A stretch of DNA of 64,000 nt, from contig OX485806.1 of the NCBI GenBank assembly GCA_950295325.1, positions 50,589,169 through 50,653,168 on the forward strand. Direction: 5' to 3'. Each line of letters opens with the position of its first letter. Within the stretch, counting starts at the first letter, position 1. This document shows positions 1 through 11,700 of this stretch, piece after piece. A program made the position numbers and the translations under genes. The notes under the pieces are model-generated. The model was not told the DNA's origin. It worked only from the letters and a program-made list of their open reading frames with translations, and ran no database searches. Source of the stretch: Polytrichum commune (Eukaryota > Streptophyta > Polytrichopsida > Polytrichales > Polytrichaceae).

Positions 1-434
1 ATCTATGGTAATATGTGAAAGTTACATGCACGAGTTTAATGTTTAGTACGGTTACAAAATTAATTGATTAATAATGATAGAGGACATTTCTAACAATTCA
101 ACCTATTATTTTAACATTCCAACACGACAACAAATACAGTTTGGAGGAAAAACACACTTCAATATCATAGCATTCGATTGAATTCAACATTCAAGTTAAG
201 CATGTGGATTCATATGAAACGAACACTATCAAAATGAAATCAATTTGGTATGTGAGAGTCATCCAATATTTCAAACACTCAACATATAAAATTGAACATT
301 CCAATATCTAAGCTTGAAAATAGAACACAACCATTTGAATATAATTCATAATATGTGAGAGTCATGTACAATGAAAGAGAGGTTTTGAACATAAAAATAA
401 TTGTATTTACATTGATAAAAGAAAAGTACAGTTC
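1..434. other. AT-rich flank, no gene seen
   Basis: AT-rich sequence lying 3' of the transposase reading frame on the minus strand. I see no convincing coding sequence, repeat array or transposon terminus in it. Confidence 0.5.
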
Positions 435-1655
435 TCATGTTAAAGGTGGCACTAATTGCCCTTCAAAAATTTGATGATATTTTTCTATGATGTCTTGTAG
501 ATGTGGAAAAAGTTGATGGATACTCCAAGTACCATGAATAGCCAAAGACATGCCTGATCTAATCGTAGCTTTTCTAGCATATGATATATGGTCACAATCT
601 ACCTCCCGGTTGACATCTTCAACCGAATCTGCAGCTAATTGCAAAAAAAACCTCTTGCCCGGGTTAATGAGTTTTCCGGACCATTGGCCATCCGCCCGTG
701 GTGTGTTTTGCCAATTGTTTGCTACAATAAGCTCAATTTTTTTGGCCTCCCATCTCCTAGTCCATGCATCCTTCACTTTAGAAATTATAAAAGTATCAGC
801 CAGTTGACACAAATGTGTAGAACATGATGGTAAATACTTTAGGATAACTTGTTTTGCTTCCAAAATAGCGCTAAGTTGCGGGGTCATATTATGGCCCGTA
901 CAATTATCCACCCAAACTATCTTAGGACGACTATGAACATCGGATTGAAATGCCCTTGGTTCAGAAAAATACCATGCAAAAAGAGTTTGGTCCATCCAGC
1001 CCTTAGGACTGGTTCTATAACATACTCCCGGAATATTATCATCCAAACCACGAATAGGATAGTTACTGTTTGGATTAGTAAAGATCAAAATTGGATCTTC
1101 GATCATTGATCGTCGCCCTCCAAAGATTCTTATGACCATTATCATGGAATCTCCTCCCGACACAACTTCAGCAAAAGATATTGTAGGATCTCCCTTAAAT
1201 CCCAAGGTTCTTCCATTATTCATATTCACAACAAAATGAGTTTCATCGATATTTTCCATTAGATTTTCATCGAATGCACCACTCAAAAATCCCCTATGTA
1301 ACACACCTAAATGAAATGCAGTATGCATTTCAATTTCATGTTTTTTTTCTGGACTACATGTTAAACGCCCAGTTTGTAATAAAAGAACAATATTATGCAC
1401 AAACATGAATTGCTGGAGCCAACTGTTGGTCAGCTTTTCAGTAAGCAGAACATTGTCCTTTGGATCACGAGAGAGGATTGTATAAGGTGAGGTGGGATCC
1501 AGTAACACTATATTCGTTAAATTGAGATTTTTTGGGCATTTTGAGACATTCACATAAATAAGAACAAGGATAATTGGAACACATATTGAAGAAAGTTGTA
1601 AGATGCGAACACTTTGAAGCGGGTGTTTAGACCAAGAACCCCATAAATAACTCAT
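435..1655 (-). CDS. CENP-B/pogo-type DDE transposase (DDE_1 family), N-terminally short
   Basis: A 406-codon frame with the DDE_1 catalytic core of pogo/Tigger/CENP-B-like transposases, which cut and join DNA at transposon ends. The first acidic residue is in the motif IDETHF near residue 138, the second in WVDNCTGHN near residue 250, and the third in LADTF near residue 285 after the family's typical LPSCSTHL stretch, so the last spacing is about 35 residues. Family proteins usually carry an HTH/CENP-B DNA-binding region of some 150 residues before the core; it is missing here, so the gene is truncated, or its 5' exon lies elsewhere or is lost. The frame is otherwise open with all three acidic residues kept, suggesting recent activity or a domesticated copy. 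Tandem repeats carrying a diverged palindrome lie directly upstream. Confidence 0.8.
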   Translation of the reverse strand: MSYLWGSWSKHPLQSVRILQLSSICVPIILVLIYVNVSKCPKNLNLTNIVLLDPTSPYTILSRDPKDNVLLTEKLTNSWLQQFMFVHNIVLLLQTGRLTCSPEKKHEIEMHTAFHLGVLHRGFLSGAFDENLMENIDETHFVVNMNNGRTLGFKGDPTISFAEVVSGGDSMIMVIRIFGGRRSMIEDPILIFTNPNSNYPIRGLDDNIPGVCYRTSPKGWMDQTLFAWYFSEPRAFQSDVHSRPKIVWVDNCTGHNMTPQLSAILEAKQVILKYLPSCSTHLCQLADTFIISKVKDAWTRRWEAKKIELIVANNWQNTPRADGQWSGKLINPGKRFFLQLAADSVEDVNREVDCDHISYARKATIRSGMSLAIHGTWSIHQLFPHLQDIIEKYHQIFEGQLVPPLT

Positions 1656-1945
1656 ATTTGTGATGGTTTAGGGTGGGCAATCCAAACCTTAGACCAAATT
1701 GAAGGGGAAACCTTAAAACATTCATATTATTGCACACAAAATATTAGAGCTTGTATGAATATGGTTTAGGTAGGGCAATCCAAACCATAGATCTTATTGA
1801 AGGGTAAATATGTTAACCAATATAATATTGCATACAAAATATTCCAAACTCATATTTGTGATGGTTTAGGTAGGGCAATCCAAACCTTAGACCATATGGA
1901 AGGGGAAATCATGTGACACTTATATTATTGCAAAAAAAACATACA
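1651..1945. repeat. three tandem ~98-bp repeats, each with a diverged 22-nt palindrome
   Basis: Units begin near 1651, 1750 and 1849. Each holds a 22-nt segment (1666-1687, 1764-1785, 1864-1885) with left arm GTTTAGGTAG or close to it and right arm CAATCCAAAC. This matches, base by base with few changes, the GTTTGGGTCG / CGACCCAAAC palindrome that is dense at 15.9-20.9 kb. I read the units as diverged members of that family at the opposite end of the gene group, as subterminal repeats of a DNA transposon would be. Confidence 0.7.
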
Positions 1946-2050
1946 AAGTATGGCATGTAAAATGCATAGCATGCTAACACCACACATCCATTGGATAGTG
2001 CGACCCAAAATGTTCTTGCCTATGGCCCAAAACCCTACGCCTACTATGGC

Positions 2051-2335
2051 CTATCTAGCCTCGGAGACTGCCTTTTTTTCTTTTGCATTTTTTTCTTTTG
2101 CATTTTTTTCTTTTGCTGCGGCTTTTTTTGCTCGCATTGCTTCAACATTCCTGAAAATCTCCACCCCGCGACTATAGCCATCAATAACACATTTTGGATT
2201 CCGTCGGCCGCCCGAATTATACGACGAAGAATTCGAATACGATGAAGTGGACTGTCTTGCATTTCTGGTCATGGAGTAGAAACGCTCCAACTCGATGGAC
2301 GCACTAGCCCGCATAGGTTTACGGGTGGGAGCAAC
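2051..2335 (-). CDS. putative last exon of the NIF-like gene, basic Lys/Ala tail
   Basis: A 95-codon open stretch, phase 0, preceded on the minus strand by a good acceptor (TTGTAG then GTTGCTCCC) and ending in TAG. The product starts VAPTRKPMRASAS, is Ser/Asn-rich in the middle, and ends in a charged AKEKNAKEKNAKEKK repeat followed by AVSEAR. No catalytic domain is recognisable. Its upstream intron holds a copy of the locus palindrome, which ties it to the same gene group. I assign it to the NIF-like gene from order, strand and matching phase; a separate small gene is possible. Confidence 0.45.
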   Translation of the reverse strand, partial: VAPTRKPMRASASIELERFYSMTRNARQSTSSYSNSSSYNSGGRRNPKCVIDGYSRGVEIFRNVEAMRAKKAAAKEKNAKEKNAKEKKAVSEAR

Positions 2336-2464
2336 CTACAACGCGTCAATGTAAGAACACATGTGTTAGTTTAGGGAGGACGACCCAAACGTGTCACACG
2401 TTCATTTTTTAAGTGCAAAATGATTGTAATGCGCGGATAACCATGTTTTGGGGGGGGGGGTCAC
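2336..2464 (-). repeat. intron with a diverged palindrome copy (2369-2390)
   Basis: On the minus strand the intron runs from a GTGACC donor at 2464 to the TTGTAG acceptor at 2336. The 22-nt copy keeps a perfect CGACCCAAAC arm facing a mutated GTTTAGGGAG arm. A run of C's (G's on the plus strand) follows the donor. Confidence 0.55.
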
Positions 2465-2818
2465 CTTGTCACCGGGGGCGTTCCCGTCGGAGTTGGCGAG
2501 GAGGGGCAAGGCATCCCGCAAAGGAATAGGAAAGGTGCCACTTTTCGTAGGCCGAGCGTCCATCCGCAGCCGCCGTTGAGGTGTAATATGGCCGCCGGGT
2601 CGAGAGGGGGACGTCCGGACGCATTTGCGATCTATGCCCTTGAGCGGCGACGGGGACGCAGATCGCCGGAAGATTTGCTTGGGTGGGGGGCTATCGACGA
2701 CGCCGGCGTCAATAGGCTCCTTGGAGTAGTCAATGGTTGACGCGGCGTCGTAAACGGTCTCGTAGAAGAAGCTCCCCAAGTCTGACTCGCTGACAATGTG
2801 AATCGAGGGCTCCAAACG
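2465..2818 (-). CDS. putative internal exon, Pro/Ser-rich
   Basis: 118 codons, phase 0 at both ends, between a pyrimidine-rich tract with TCCAG acceptor and an AAG/GTGACC donor. The product begins RLEPSIHIVSESDLGSFF, then turns Pro/Ser/Arg-rich (SPPPKQIFRRSASPSPLKG). I do not recognise a domain. GC-rich composition and splice signals separate it from the AT-rich surroundings. Its position directly 3' of the NIF C-terminal exon suggests a tail exon of that gene, although the NIF frame appears to end in TGA at 2956 just before it. Confidence 0.4.
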
Positions 2819-2955
2819 CTGGAGCCAAAATTGAAACAAAACAAAACCCAAGGAAAAGGGGGGAGATAGAGCGCGTGAAAATCAAGATACAAATGAAGCA
2901 TATATTACACACAGTGGGCGGGCACACACACACATATACAAACACACGTAGTGCC

Positions 2956-3478
2956 TCAAATGAGCTTGTTAAATTTCGCGTGTGAGAACAACTCTCTGTA
3001 CAAATGGTCTTGTGGATCCAAGTATCTCTCGCCTATTGGATTATTCCTAACAAAATTGTTTACGGGTAGTCCGCTTCCCCAGAGCGCCTGGAGGTATTTA
3101 CTAAGGTCTAACAAAAATCGGTCCCGGACCTTCTCGACCGTCCACGCAGGGCAAACTATGAAGTTGGCCGTCGGGTTCAACATGTTCTTGGCGGCGCTGT
3201 TGTCCACCATGAGTGTGTTCTCGCGGGTGGGACGGACATCGTAGGGGACGCCTATCAAGGACAGTCGCTGGTCCCAAAAAATGGGCTTCAAGACCTTGAG
3301 GTATTGGGGGGAAGCGGGGTTGTTTGGTTTTTTGACGACTTTGCCGTCCGGTGTGTACAATATTCTACAGGCTTCCTGTGCTAGGACCATGCAGGGGGGC
3401 TCGATGCCCTTGAAGATGAACTCCACGACGGCATTGGTGTTCTCGGCCTTCATGGAGCTCCACACGACCACCCACCAT
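2956..3478 (-). pseudogene. NIF/FCP1-like (HAD phosphatase) gene, C-terminal part, cut off by the Gypsy insertion
   Basis: This is the downstream half of a CTD-phosphatase-like NIF (NLI-interacting factor/FCP1-homology) domain. In order it shows the VVVWSSM strand that follows the first catalytic block, FWDQRLSLIGVPYD, the ENTLMVDNSAAKNMLNP stretch that matches the family's DD-S-x(n)-NP block, and a C-terminal helix. The frame ends in TGA at 2956. The first half of the same domain is at 14973-15267, beyond the 11.5-kb retrotransposon. Removing the element and one copy of ACCAT joins the halves in frame, so the gene was open when hit. It has no promoter of its own and should now be dead. Plant NIF-like genes form a large, often transposon-associated family. 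Confidence 0.75.
3474..3478. repeat. target-site duplication ACCAT, left copy
   Basis: ACCAT directly precedes the left LTR and recurs directly after the right LTR at 14973-14977. A 5-bp duplication is normal for Gypsy integrase. Confidence 0.93.
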
Positions 3479-5643
3479 TGTGAGGCCAAACCCCCCACCC
3501 TTAAGCGTCCGTAGTCCGAGTAGTGGGTTTGGGCTCACATTCCTCCGCGGTATTGGATTTGGACTTGGATGAGTCCATAGTGCAAGGTTCACCCTTCAAG
3601 TGGTCTTGGATTTAACTGGAATTTCACTTTTAACAACTCAATGTACGATTTCAATACGTATGTGGAGAATGCACAAGTTAACTATGTTATTTTAACCTCC
3701 TTATGCTCGGGTGCTATTTTGTCTTTGTTTGCTTCTAACGTCCATCCGGCTGCTTTAGCTACACAAGCCCTTAAGGATATCCCTCTCCTAAATGGAGTCC
3801 GTGCCGTTGACTCTATACTACCACTTGAACTATCACTTGTGTATTCCGTATCGCTACTATAAGAGGTCTCACTTGGTGTCTCCATACCGTACATAAGCCT
3901 TTAAGTATTAAGAAATACTTATGTGACTTATGTCAATCTCTCCCTCGCACCTTTGGTCTTTGCTTCCTTTGTCTTGCCATCGCGAGAGTGCTCCACATTC
4001 TCCCTTAAGTTGTGCACGTGGTTTATTTTTAAAGAGAGGATGCAAGTGTTAAAAAAAACACTATTCTCTATAGTCAATCTCAAATACATTTACTTGTGAA
4101 AGCCACACATAACACTAACTAACATAATGTAACTAACTACTTGTCTATGAGCTAATTAGGTAGGCTATCTACTAAGCTCCTTCATGAACCCATCTCTTTA
4201 CTTTCTAATTACATAAACCTAGCTCCTTCATAAACCCAGCTCCTTCATAAACCCAGCTTCTTAGCTTCTAACTAAACAAACCCAGCTCCTTCATAAACCC
4301 AGCTCCTTCATGAACCCAGCTCCTTAGCTTCTAACTAAACAAACCCAGCTCCTTCATGAACCCAGCTCCTTAGCTTCTAACTAAACAAACCCAGGTCCTT
4401 CATAAACCCAGGTCCTTCATGAACCCACAACTTTGTAGTTGTAATCCCCAACTACCTCACTAATTATTCAAGCCCTTAACTAATCTTCCTACCTAATTTC
4501 CCTAATTCTACTAACAACCCCTTTCTAATCACACAATTCTTCTCTAATCCTAAAATCCTAAAATCCTAGAGAGGAGAGGGGGAGAGAGAATTTCCTAACT
4601 TCACTAAGACTAACTAATCCACACAAGTATATTTTTGCACTCATCACAACATCAAGTGCTCAACTCTTAAACATGGAACTTGCAACCACGTGTATTCAAA
4701 ACATGAACTTTAAGTACCACAAATTGGAATCATGAATTAACTTTAAAATCCTTCACGTCAACACTAATTCTACCAAGAGGTCAAGCCCTCTTCAAGGCTA
4801 ACAAGCCTTGGCTCTCAAACTAAAAACTAAGCACACACATGTGCTCCAATATGGCTTCCCACACCCACACTTATAACTCGTGGGGTGCCTTAGAGCACAA
4901 AGGAAAGAGAGGATGAGTGAGGGAAGAATGAGGGATTATATAGTAAGCTTGAGGGGGTGAGCACCCTCAAGGCTCACGATAAGCCCTTGAGATTTCCTCC
5001 TACTTAGTAGGCGCCAATCCTATCTTCTAAGCCTTCCTCCCTCAAATGATCAACAAGGATCCTAATTCGAACATTTAACTAGCCTTGGCTTTCTACCTAC
5101 CACACTTTACCAAACTTGGGATGCTTCAACCCAAACTTAGCCTTCTTCGCTTTCCGCCGCCATAACTTTCTCCCCTTACTTTCCCAAATCGTCGCTCACC
5201 ACTTAATTCAAACCACGATGCTTAACTCGTGATTTGATTGGTGCTTTGAGAATTTGCTTATCCTCCACCTTGCATTCTTCCTTGGGCCTTCCCCATTAAG
5301 TGGCCATGATGAGGTGGTCCACTTGTGCGCTCCATGTGATCCTCCATTCATCCCAATTCGAATGCACTTGCCTCTTGAGTCACTTTGGTTGTCTCCATCC
5401 ATTTGTACTAGCCTACTCACTAACTACTCAATCCAAGTTCTCCTTACCTATCCTCATTCACTCAAATCCTTCCGAAGGTAAAAACACAATAACAACTCAC
5501 ATCCTAGCCTCTTACAACATGGTACTTCTAAGACTAACATTTCACTCTTTTTATATTTTTGTGAAGTAACATGCTACTTCAAAGTGTATCAACTAACGTT
5601 TCAAGGGTCTAAGACTAAATGTGGGCACCCTTTTGGGCTCACA
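3479..5643 (-). repeat. 3' LTR of the Gypsy element (2165 bp)
   Basis: Starts TGTGAGGCC and ends GGGCTCACA. It is 46 bp longer than the other LTR because of one extra tandem unit near 4.3 kb. The small reading frames in it recur identically in the other LTR and are not genes. Confidence 0.93.
4176..4430. repeat. tandem CAGCTCCTTCATGAACC-type repeats inside the LTR
   Basis: Repeats of an 18-bp motif (AGCTCCTTCATAAACCC and variants) nested in a longer 46-bp unit that ends in CTTCTAACTAAACAAACCC. The equivalent block in the right LTR (13551-13760) has one 46-bp unit fewer, which explains the whole LTR length difference. Confidence 0.85.
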
Positions 5644-5704
5644 TAATTGGCGACCATCGGGGGATGAATCCAAACATCTGTTGCTCCAAGGGTAAGTTGC
5701 CTAG

Positions 5705-8700
5705 TCAAGCTCGGTACTCCTTACATCTACTTCCCGATGTACGGGTAGGAAAGAGCTCACCATTCAACGTTTCCAATTGAATTGAATTATTAGGAAAGAC
5801 CTCATAGACAAGGTAAGGTCCTAACCATACCGCATTGAATTTCGCCGGAAATTCAAGCTTTCGTGCGTCTTGAATCATGACCATCATTCCCGGTGTTAGG
5901 GCCCTTCTCTTATGTCGTTTGTCGAAAGTAATCTTTCTCCTTCTTTGGATTGCCTCAATATGTTGAGCCGCCATTCTCCTCCCTTCGTCAAGTGCTTCCA
6001 AATCGGTTAGTCGATTTCGTAAGGATTGACTTTCGGTAAGTCTCGTACTCACGGCCACCCTAAGTGACTCGACTTCATATTCGATTGGTAGTGTCGCTTC
6101 AAGACCATAGACTAAGGAAAATGGTGTAGCACGCGTAGTTACCTTATAGGTTGTACGGTATGCCCAAAGTGCCGCCGTTAGTTTCGTATCCCAATCCCGC
6201 TTCGAGTCTATAACCGTCTTGCGTAGTATACTCACCAAAATTCCGTTAACCCTTTCCGTTTGTCCATTGGTTTGTGGGTGGTAGGGAGTAGTCTTCCGGT
6301 GATCAATTTTAAATTTCTCTGTCATCTCTCGAATCAAGTCATTCAAAAAGTGAGTACCCCTATCGCTTACTAGGATCTTCGGCACCCCGAACCGCGAAAT
6401 TATGTTTTCGTACATAAATGTTGCTGCGTGTTCCGCCGTGTCGGTCTTCACCGCTTTGGCTTCCGCCCACTTGGTGAGGTACTCGGTTGCCACCACAATA
6501 TATTTCATTCCTTTTGAAGATTGGGGATGGACCTCACCCACATAGTCGATGCCCCATTTTTCGAAAGGAATTAAGGGTAATGATACATGTAAAGGCATCT
6601 CCATTCTAAGGTCGTTTCGGGCATACCGTTGGCAAGCGTCGCATTTCCTTACATAGTCATGGGCGTCCTTAAATAGTGTAGGCCAAAAGTAGCCCGCTCT
6701 AAGTATTTTTTGCCCGGTGAGTTGACCCGAGAAGTGACCGCCGCAAGCGCTATCGTGGCAAGCGATTAAAATCGCTTCAACCTCCGTTTTTGACACGCAT
6801 CGTCGTAAAATACCATCGGACCCCCTTCTAAACAACCTATGGCCCACTACAACAAATTGCCTACTATTTACCCTCACCTTCCTTCTCTCTTCTTTTGTCC
6901 ACTCTTTGGGCAACTTGTGGGTTGTTAGAAATTCCACTATGCCCGCATACCACTCCGGTGTAGAAGTGACCACAAAGAGGCTATCATCTACTAACATATC
7001 ATTTACCGGATTTTTTCCTATCTCCTCCGACAACCTAGACAAGTGGTCCGCTTGTAAATGCATACGACCCGGTTTATATTCCACCGTGTAGTCGAATTCT
7101 TCTAATAACAAAATCCACCTAGCTAACCTACCACTTAACTCCGCCTTGTTAATTAGATACTTGATAGCCATGTGGTCAACAAAAAATACAACCGGGTTGC
7201 ACATGAGGTAATGCCTAAACTTTTTAACGGAAAACACCATGGCTAGGCACTCCCTCTCCGTTGTAGAGTAGTTTCTTTCGGCGGGGGTCAATTGCTTACT
7301 CGCATAAGCTATAGGTTGATCCTTCTCTTTTTCTCCCGTTGCTTGACAAAGCGCACTCCCTATTGCCACATTACTAGCATCACAATAGACGTGAAAAGGT
7401 TTACCCCAATTGGGTGGTATCAACACCGGATAGGTGCTCAACCTATCCCGCAATTCCTCAAAGGCTTTTTGACAAGCATCCGTCCACTCGAATTTGACAT
7501 CCTTTTTTAGCAAATGGGTAATGGGCACCGCTATCTTTGAAAAATTAGGAATAAGTTCCCGGTACCATCCCACATGTCCTAACAACTTAGAGATCCCCTT
7601 GGAATTGGTTGGAGTTGCCAAGTCGCTTATGGCCGCAATCTTATCCGGATCGGGTTCTCTACCTTTCTCACTAACAACATAACCCAACAACACTCCCTTA
7701 TTCACTCCCAAAAATGTCTTATCCGGGTTCAATGCTAACCTCATCTTCCTACACCTAACCAATGCCTCCCTAACACAATGTAGGTGATCATCCACATTAC
7801 TTTGTGTGCTAAAATCGTCCACAAAGACGGTCATGGATTTGAACAACAAGTCGGTGAAGATATACATTACTAATCGTTGGAAAGTAGCCGGGGCATTACA
7901 TAACCCAAATGGCATCACTACCCACACAAAAGTACCCCAAGGTGTAGTAAAAGCCGTTTTATGGATATCTTGGAGGGCTATGGAAATTTGATTATAACCC
8001 GCATACCCATCCATAAAGGTATATCGCGAATGACCTCCAACCTCCTCAAGCAACAAGGTGATAAAAGGTAAGGGGAAGTGATCCTTTTGTGTGCACGAAT
8101 TCAATTTCCTATAGTCGACACAAACCCTTAATTTCCCATTTTTTTTCTTTACTAAGACCATAGGAGAAACCCAATCCGTGATTTCCACCGGCTTGATAAA
8201 CCCGGCCTTCAATAACCTTTCCAATTCCGCTTTCACCAACAATTGCAATTGAGGATTCATCCTCCTCTCCTTTTGTCTAATTGGCCTCGCCCCCGGAATT
8301 AAAGGAATCCGGTGCTCTACCATTTCCCTAGGAATTCCCTTAAGCTCATCGTAGGACCATGCAAAAGTATCACTAAACTCATCCACCAAATTGCTATACT
8401 CCCTAACCTCTTTCTCCCCCAATTTGGAGCCCATCTTCATTTGTCGGGTTTTTCCATTCTTTAATTTCACATCCACGTACCGCCAATCCGCTTCCGACAC
8501 ATGTGCTTGTTCCTCTTTGTTCCGATACCAATCGGAAGGCACATTGGGGTAATCTTTCACATCTTGACCTACAACTATCCCCGTAGACGTGGTCTTGAAA
8601 TGTAAAGGCTCCTCCAATTTCGATGACTCAATAATCACATCCTCCTCTTGAGTCCCATCTACATGAATTAAACTAACCTCACCCTCTTCCACGTCATCTA

Positions 8701-11700
8701 CCCAAGGTGTTAACCCACCGCTAATCCACTCTTCCTCGGTGAGCACCTCACATGGCTCCAACAATGAGCCCTCTCCTAAACTAACACTAGGAAATTCACT
8801 CCCTAAGCCTACTTGGTGAAATGTAACCATCACATCAACCTCGGACTCGGGGTACTCCCTTAGCCATTGGGCATAATCCCCATTATCCCCATAATTGTAA
8901 AAATTAGGACCTAGACTTCCCGAGCCCGAATCTATAACAACCCTTTGACCTTCGGGATGGACGACTCCCACCAATGCCTTGCCAATCTCATTCTCGTTTA
9001 AGTCATCAATTTCCTTCTCCAATGGCAAATACATCTCCTTCTTCATCCATCCTTCTAATGAACCAATGGACACTATGACCCTATTACCCTCCGGACCATA
9101 AGTGATGGATGGTTTAGGTCCACCCCAATTGACCATAGCATTCGCCATCCGCAACCAAGGCCTACCTAGCAAAATGGGGAAGGTGTCCTTGTTGGAGTGC
9201 ATTTTAATGACATGGAAGGTGACCAAGTACTCCTCACCTCCCGTAGTCATTCTACAATCCTTGATCATCCCCAAAGGCGTAGTCGAACTTTGATTTGCCA
9301 TATTTATGACCAAAGGTGAAGGCCCCGTGAGTCCAAGTCCCAATTTTTTCATAGTATCCTCCGGTAGTATATTTAGACTACTCCCTCCGTCGACTAGCAC
9401 ATTAGGAACCACCTTATCTACTATAACAACTTCTATTTCTATAGCTTTCACGTCTCTTCCACCTTGTGATTGGATCCTAGCGGCTATTTTAGCTTTCACC
9501 TTCCTCATCCTCTTGTGTACCGGCATTCCCTCCTTTAATGTTTTCCTTGCCGTGGGTGAAATTTCCAATAGTTGGCCGAAAGTAATATCCGCCTTGAGTG
9601 TACTAAGGTCCGTCCACAAGTCGTACCCGGTACATCTTTCCACCTTAGAATTACCCACTACGTCGAATTCGTCTACGGGAACCCCCGGTCCTTCCCATTC
9701 ACCCACATCGCTATTATCCAAGTCATGTACCGCATTAGTCCTCTCCCTATCTTGTAAAATTATATTTTCCCTCTCCACATCCTTAGTAGCTCTTCTAGCT
9801 ACCCTATGCAACTCGGAGAGATTAATCTCTTCATCCGAAGAGTAATTTCCTTGCTCTCCTATTCCTACCTCCAACGAGGCATCCCCTCTCCTAGCCCTAG
9901 TAGTTACCGCTAGTGCAGGTGCTTCTTCAACCACACCCTTACCCTTCACTAACTCATATGTAATAGCATTGGTGTGAGGAGGCCATTGACTTTGCTCCTC
10001 TCCAATTCTCGTTGGGAGAGGAAGCATGTCATCACATGTGGCCTCCAACACTCCATCCATGAACCTAACATCTTGGGAGTTAGATGGTCCCGGATCCGTT
10101 GGAGGCGCTTGTCTCCCGTTACTACCATTAGGTGGAACTCCTTGTCTATTTTGTATTGGAATGTAACCGGTTGTAGTTTGCAAGCCCGCCGGTGGATGAA
10201 AAGTTTGCCTAGCATTACTATGGTCATAGTATAAGTTAGGTGGCCTAAGTTCATTGGCCGGTACTCCTTGTGGCCTAGCACCTCGCATATTATCCCTTGC
10301 TTGTTGTTGTGGATTAGCCACCGGGTAAGGGACATTAATTATTTTGTCCGGTTGGCGACACGTATCCGAGGGATGACTTCCTCCACAATTGCTACAATTA
10401 AACTCTTGACCTTCGGACCAACATTGTCCTTGAGCGTGCCACCTTCCACAAAAGGGATGAAATTCCTTCTTCTCTAAATTTTGGCCACCTTGCCCTCTAG
10501 GTTGTGGTCCTCTATTGCTTCCATTTCCATAGTGAGGTGGCGCTTGACCTCGTTGATTTTGTTGAGGTGGGTTACCGTTTCCTCTTTGGTCACGGTTTTG
10601 TCCACTTCTACAAAATTGACGCGTGTGGCCCGGTTGGCCACATTGGACACACCATAATCCGGAAGAATGCCTACCCGACTCAACCGGGGGTGGAGGCCCC
10701 GGTTGTTGACTCCGGATCATTAATGACATTTGATCCGTGAGGCTTTGCATTTGTTTTATCATAGCCTCTTGGAATCCTAGTTGGCTAGCACCTAGTCTTC
10801 TCTCAACCTCCTCCAAGTGTGGATCCGTTCTAGGGGCCGGTAGTGCCAAAAGAGGTGCCGGTTCCCTAACCGCTAAAGGTCGGGGACCGGTGTCCACAAT
10901 GGCATATGGAATTTGGTTCTCATACTTAGCGGGTTCTACCGCTACCACCCTAGGGCGTATGGGGATGAATTGTGGGATCAATTCATCCTCCCTTCTCCAT
11001 AGCCTTTCGTGATCTTTATCCAAGTTTTCAATATCTCTAGCCGCACGCTTGGCATCCGCCAAGGTCAAGGGATTCCTTTCTAGAACACCCCTAATAGTTC
11101 CGGACTTAAAAAACCCTTGAATGAAAAATTGCTTTAGCGTGTCGTCGTTGAGCATGGTACCCACAAATCTAGTGCACACTAAATCAAACCTCCTAATGTA
11201 AGCCGAAATTTCTTCCTCCCTTCCTTGCTTCAATGACGACAATGCCCTTAATGCGGTACTTTGACCCACTTCCGGCCTAAATTCGTTAAGAAACTCCCTT
11301 TGTAATTGTTCCCATCCCCTAAAATGTCCCTCGGCATGATCCCGATACCATTCATAGGCTTCCCCCTCTAGAGTGGTAGGAAACCACACTAACCAATAAC
11401 CCGGGTCGGTTATGAGGAAGCTAGCCAACCGTTCGATATACCGTTCCATGTGCCGAGAGGGGTCCTCATCCTTGGTCCCATAAAATTTAGGGAGATGAGA
11501 TGGCATATCCATCGCCGCTAAATTTTGTGGAACCACAATTGGTAGGCCTCTTGGCCTAACCAATGGGTCTATTGGAGGTATAGGAGGTATGGGCGGAATT
11601 GGGGGTATGGGTGGTGGATCCATCCCCCGTTCCTCGGCCATGGTGACCGGTGAACTATTCAACAATCCCCTATCAACTTCTACCGGGAATTCTTCTCTAA

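Noticed and set aside
2044-2262. alternative 72-codon minus frame rich in Lys
   Set aside because: A shifted reading of the A-rich repeat; the overlapping frame 2051-2335 has the splice acceptor and the stop.
3641-3894. 73- and 70-codon ORFs, also at 13016-13269
   Set aside because: They lie in the LTR and recur identically only because the LTR is duplicated; no domain.
9306-9845. 179-codon plus-strand ORF
   Set aside because: Exact antisense of the intact gag-pol frame; composition shadow.
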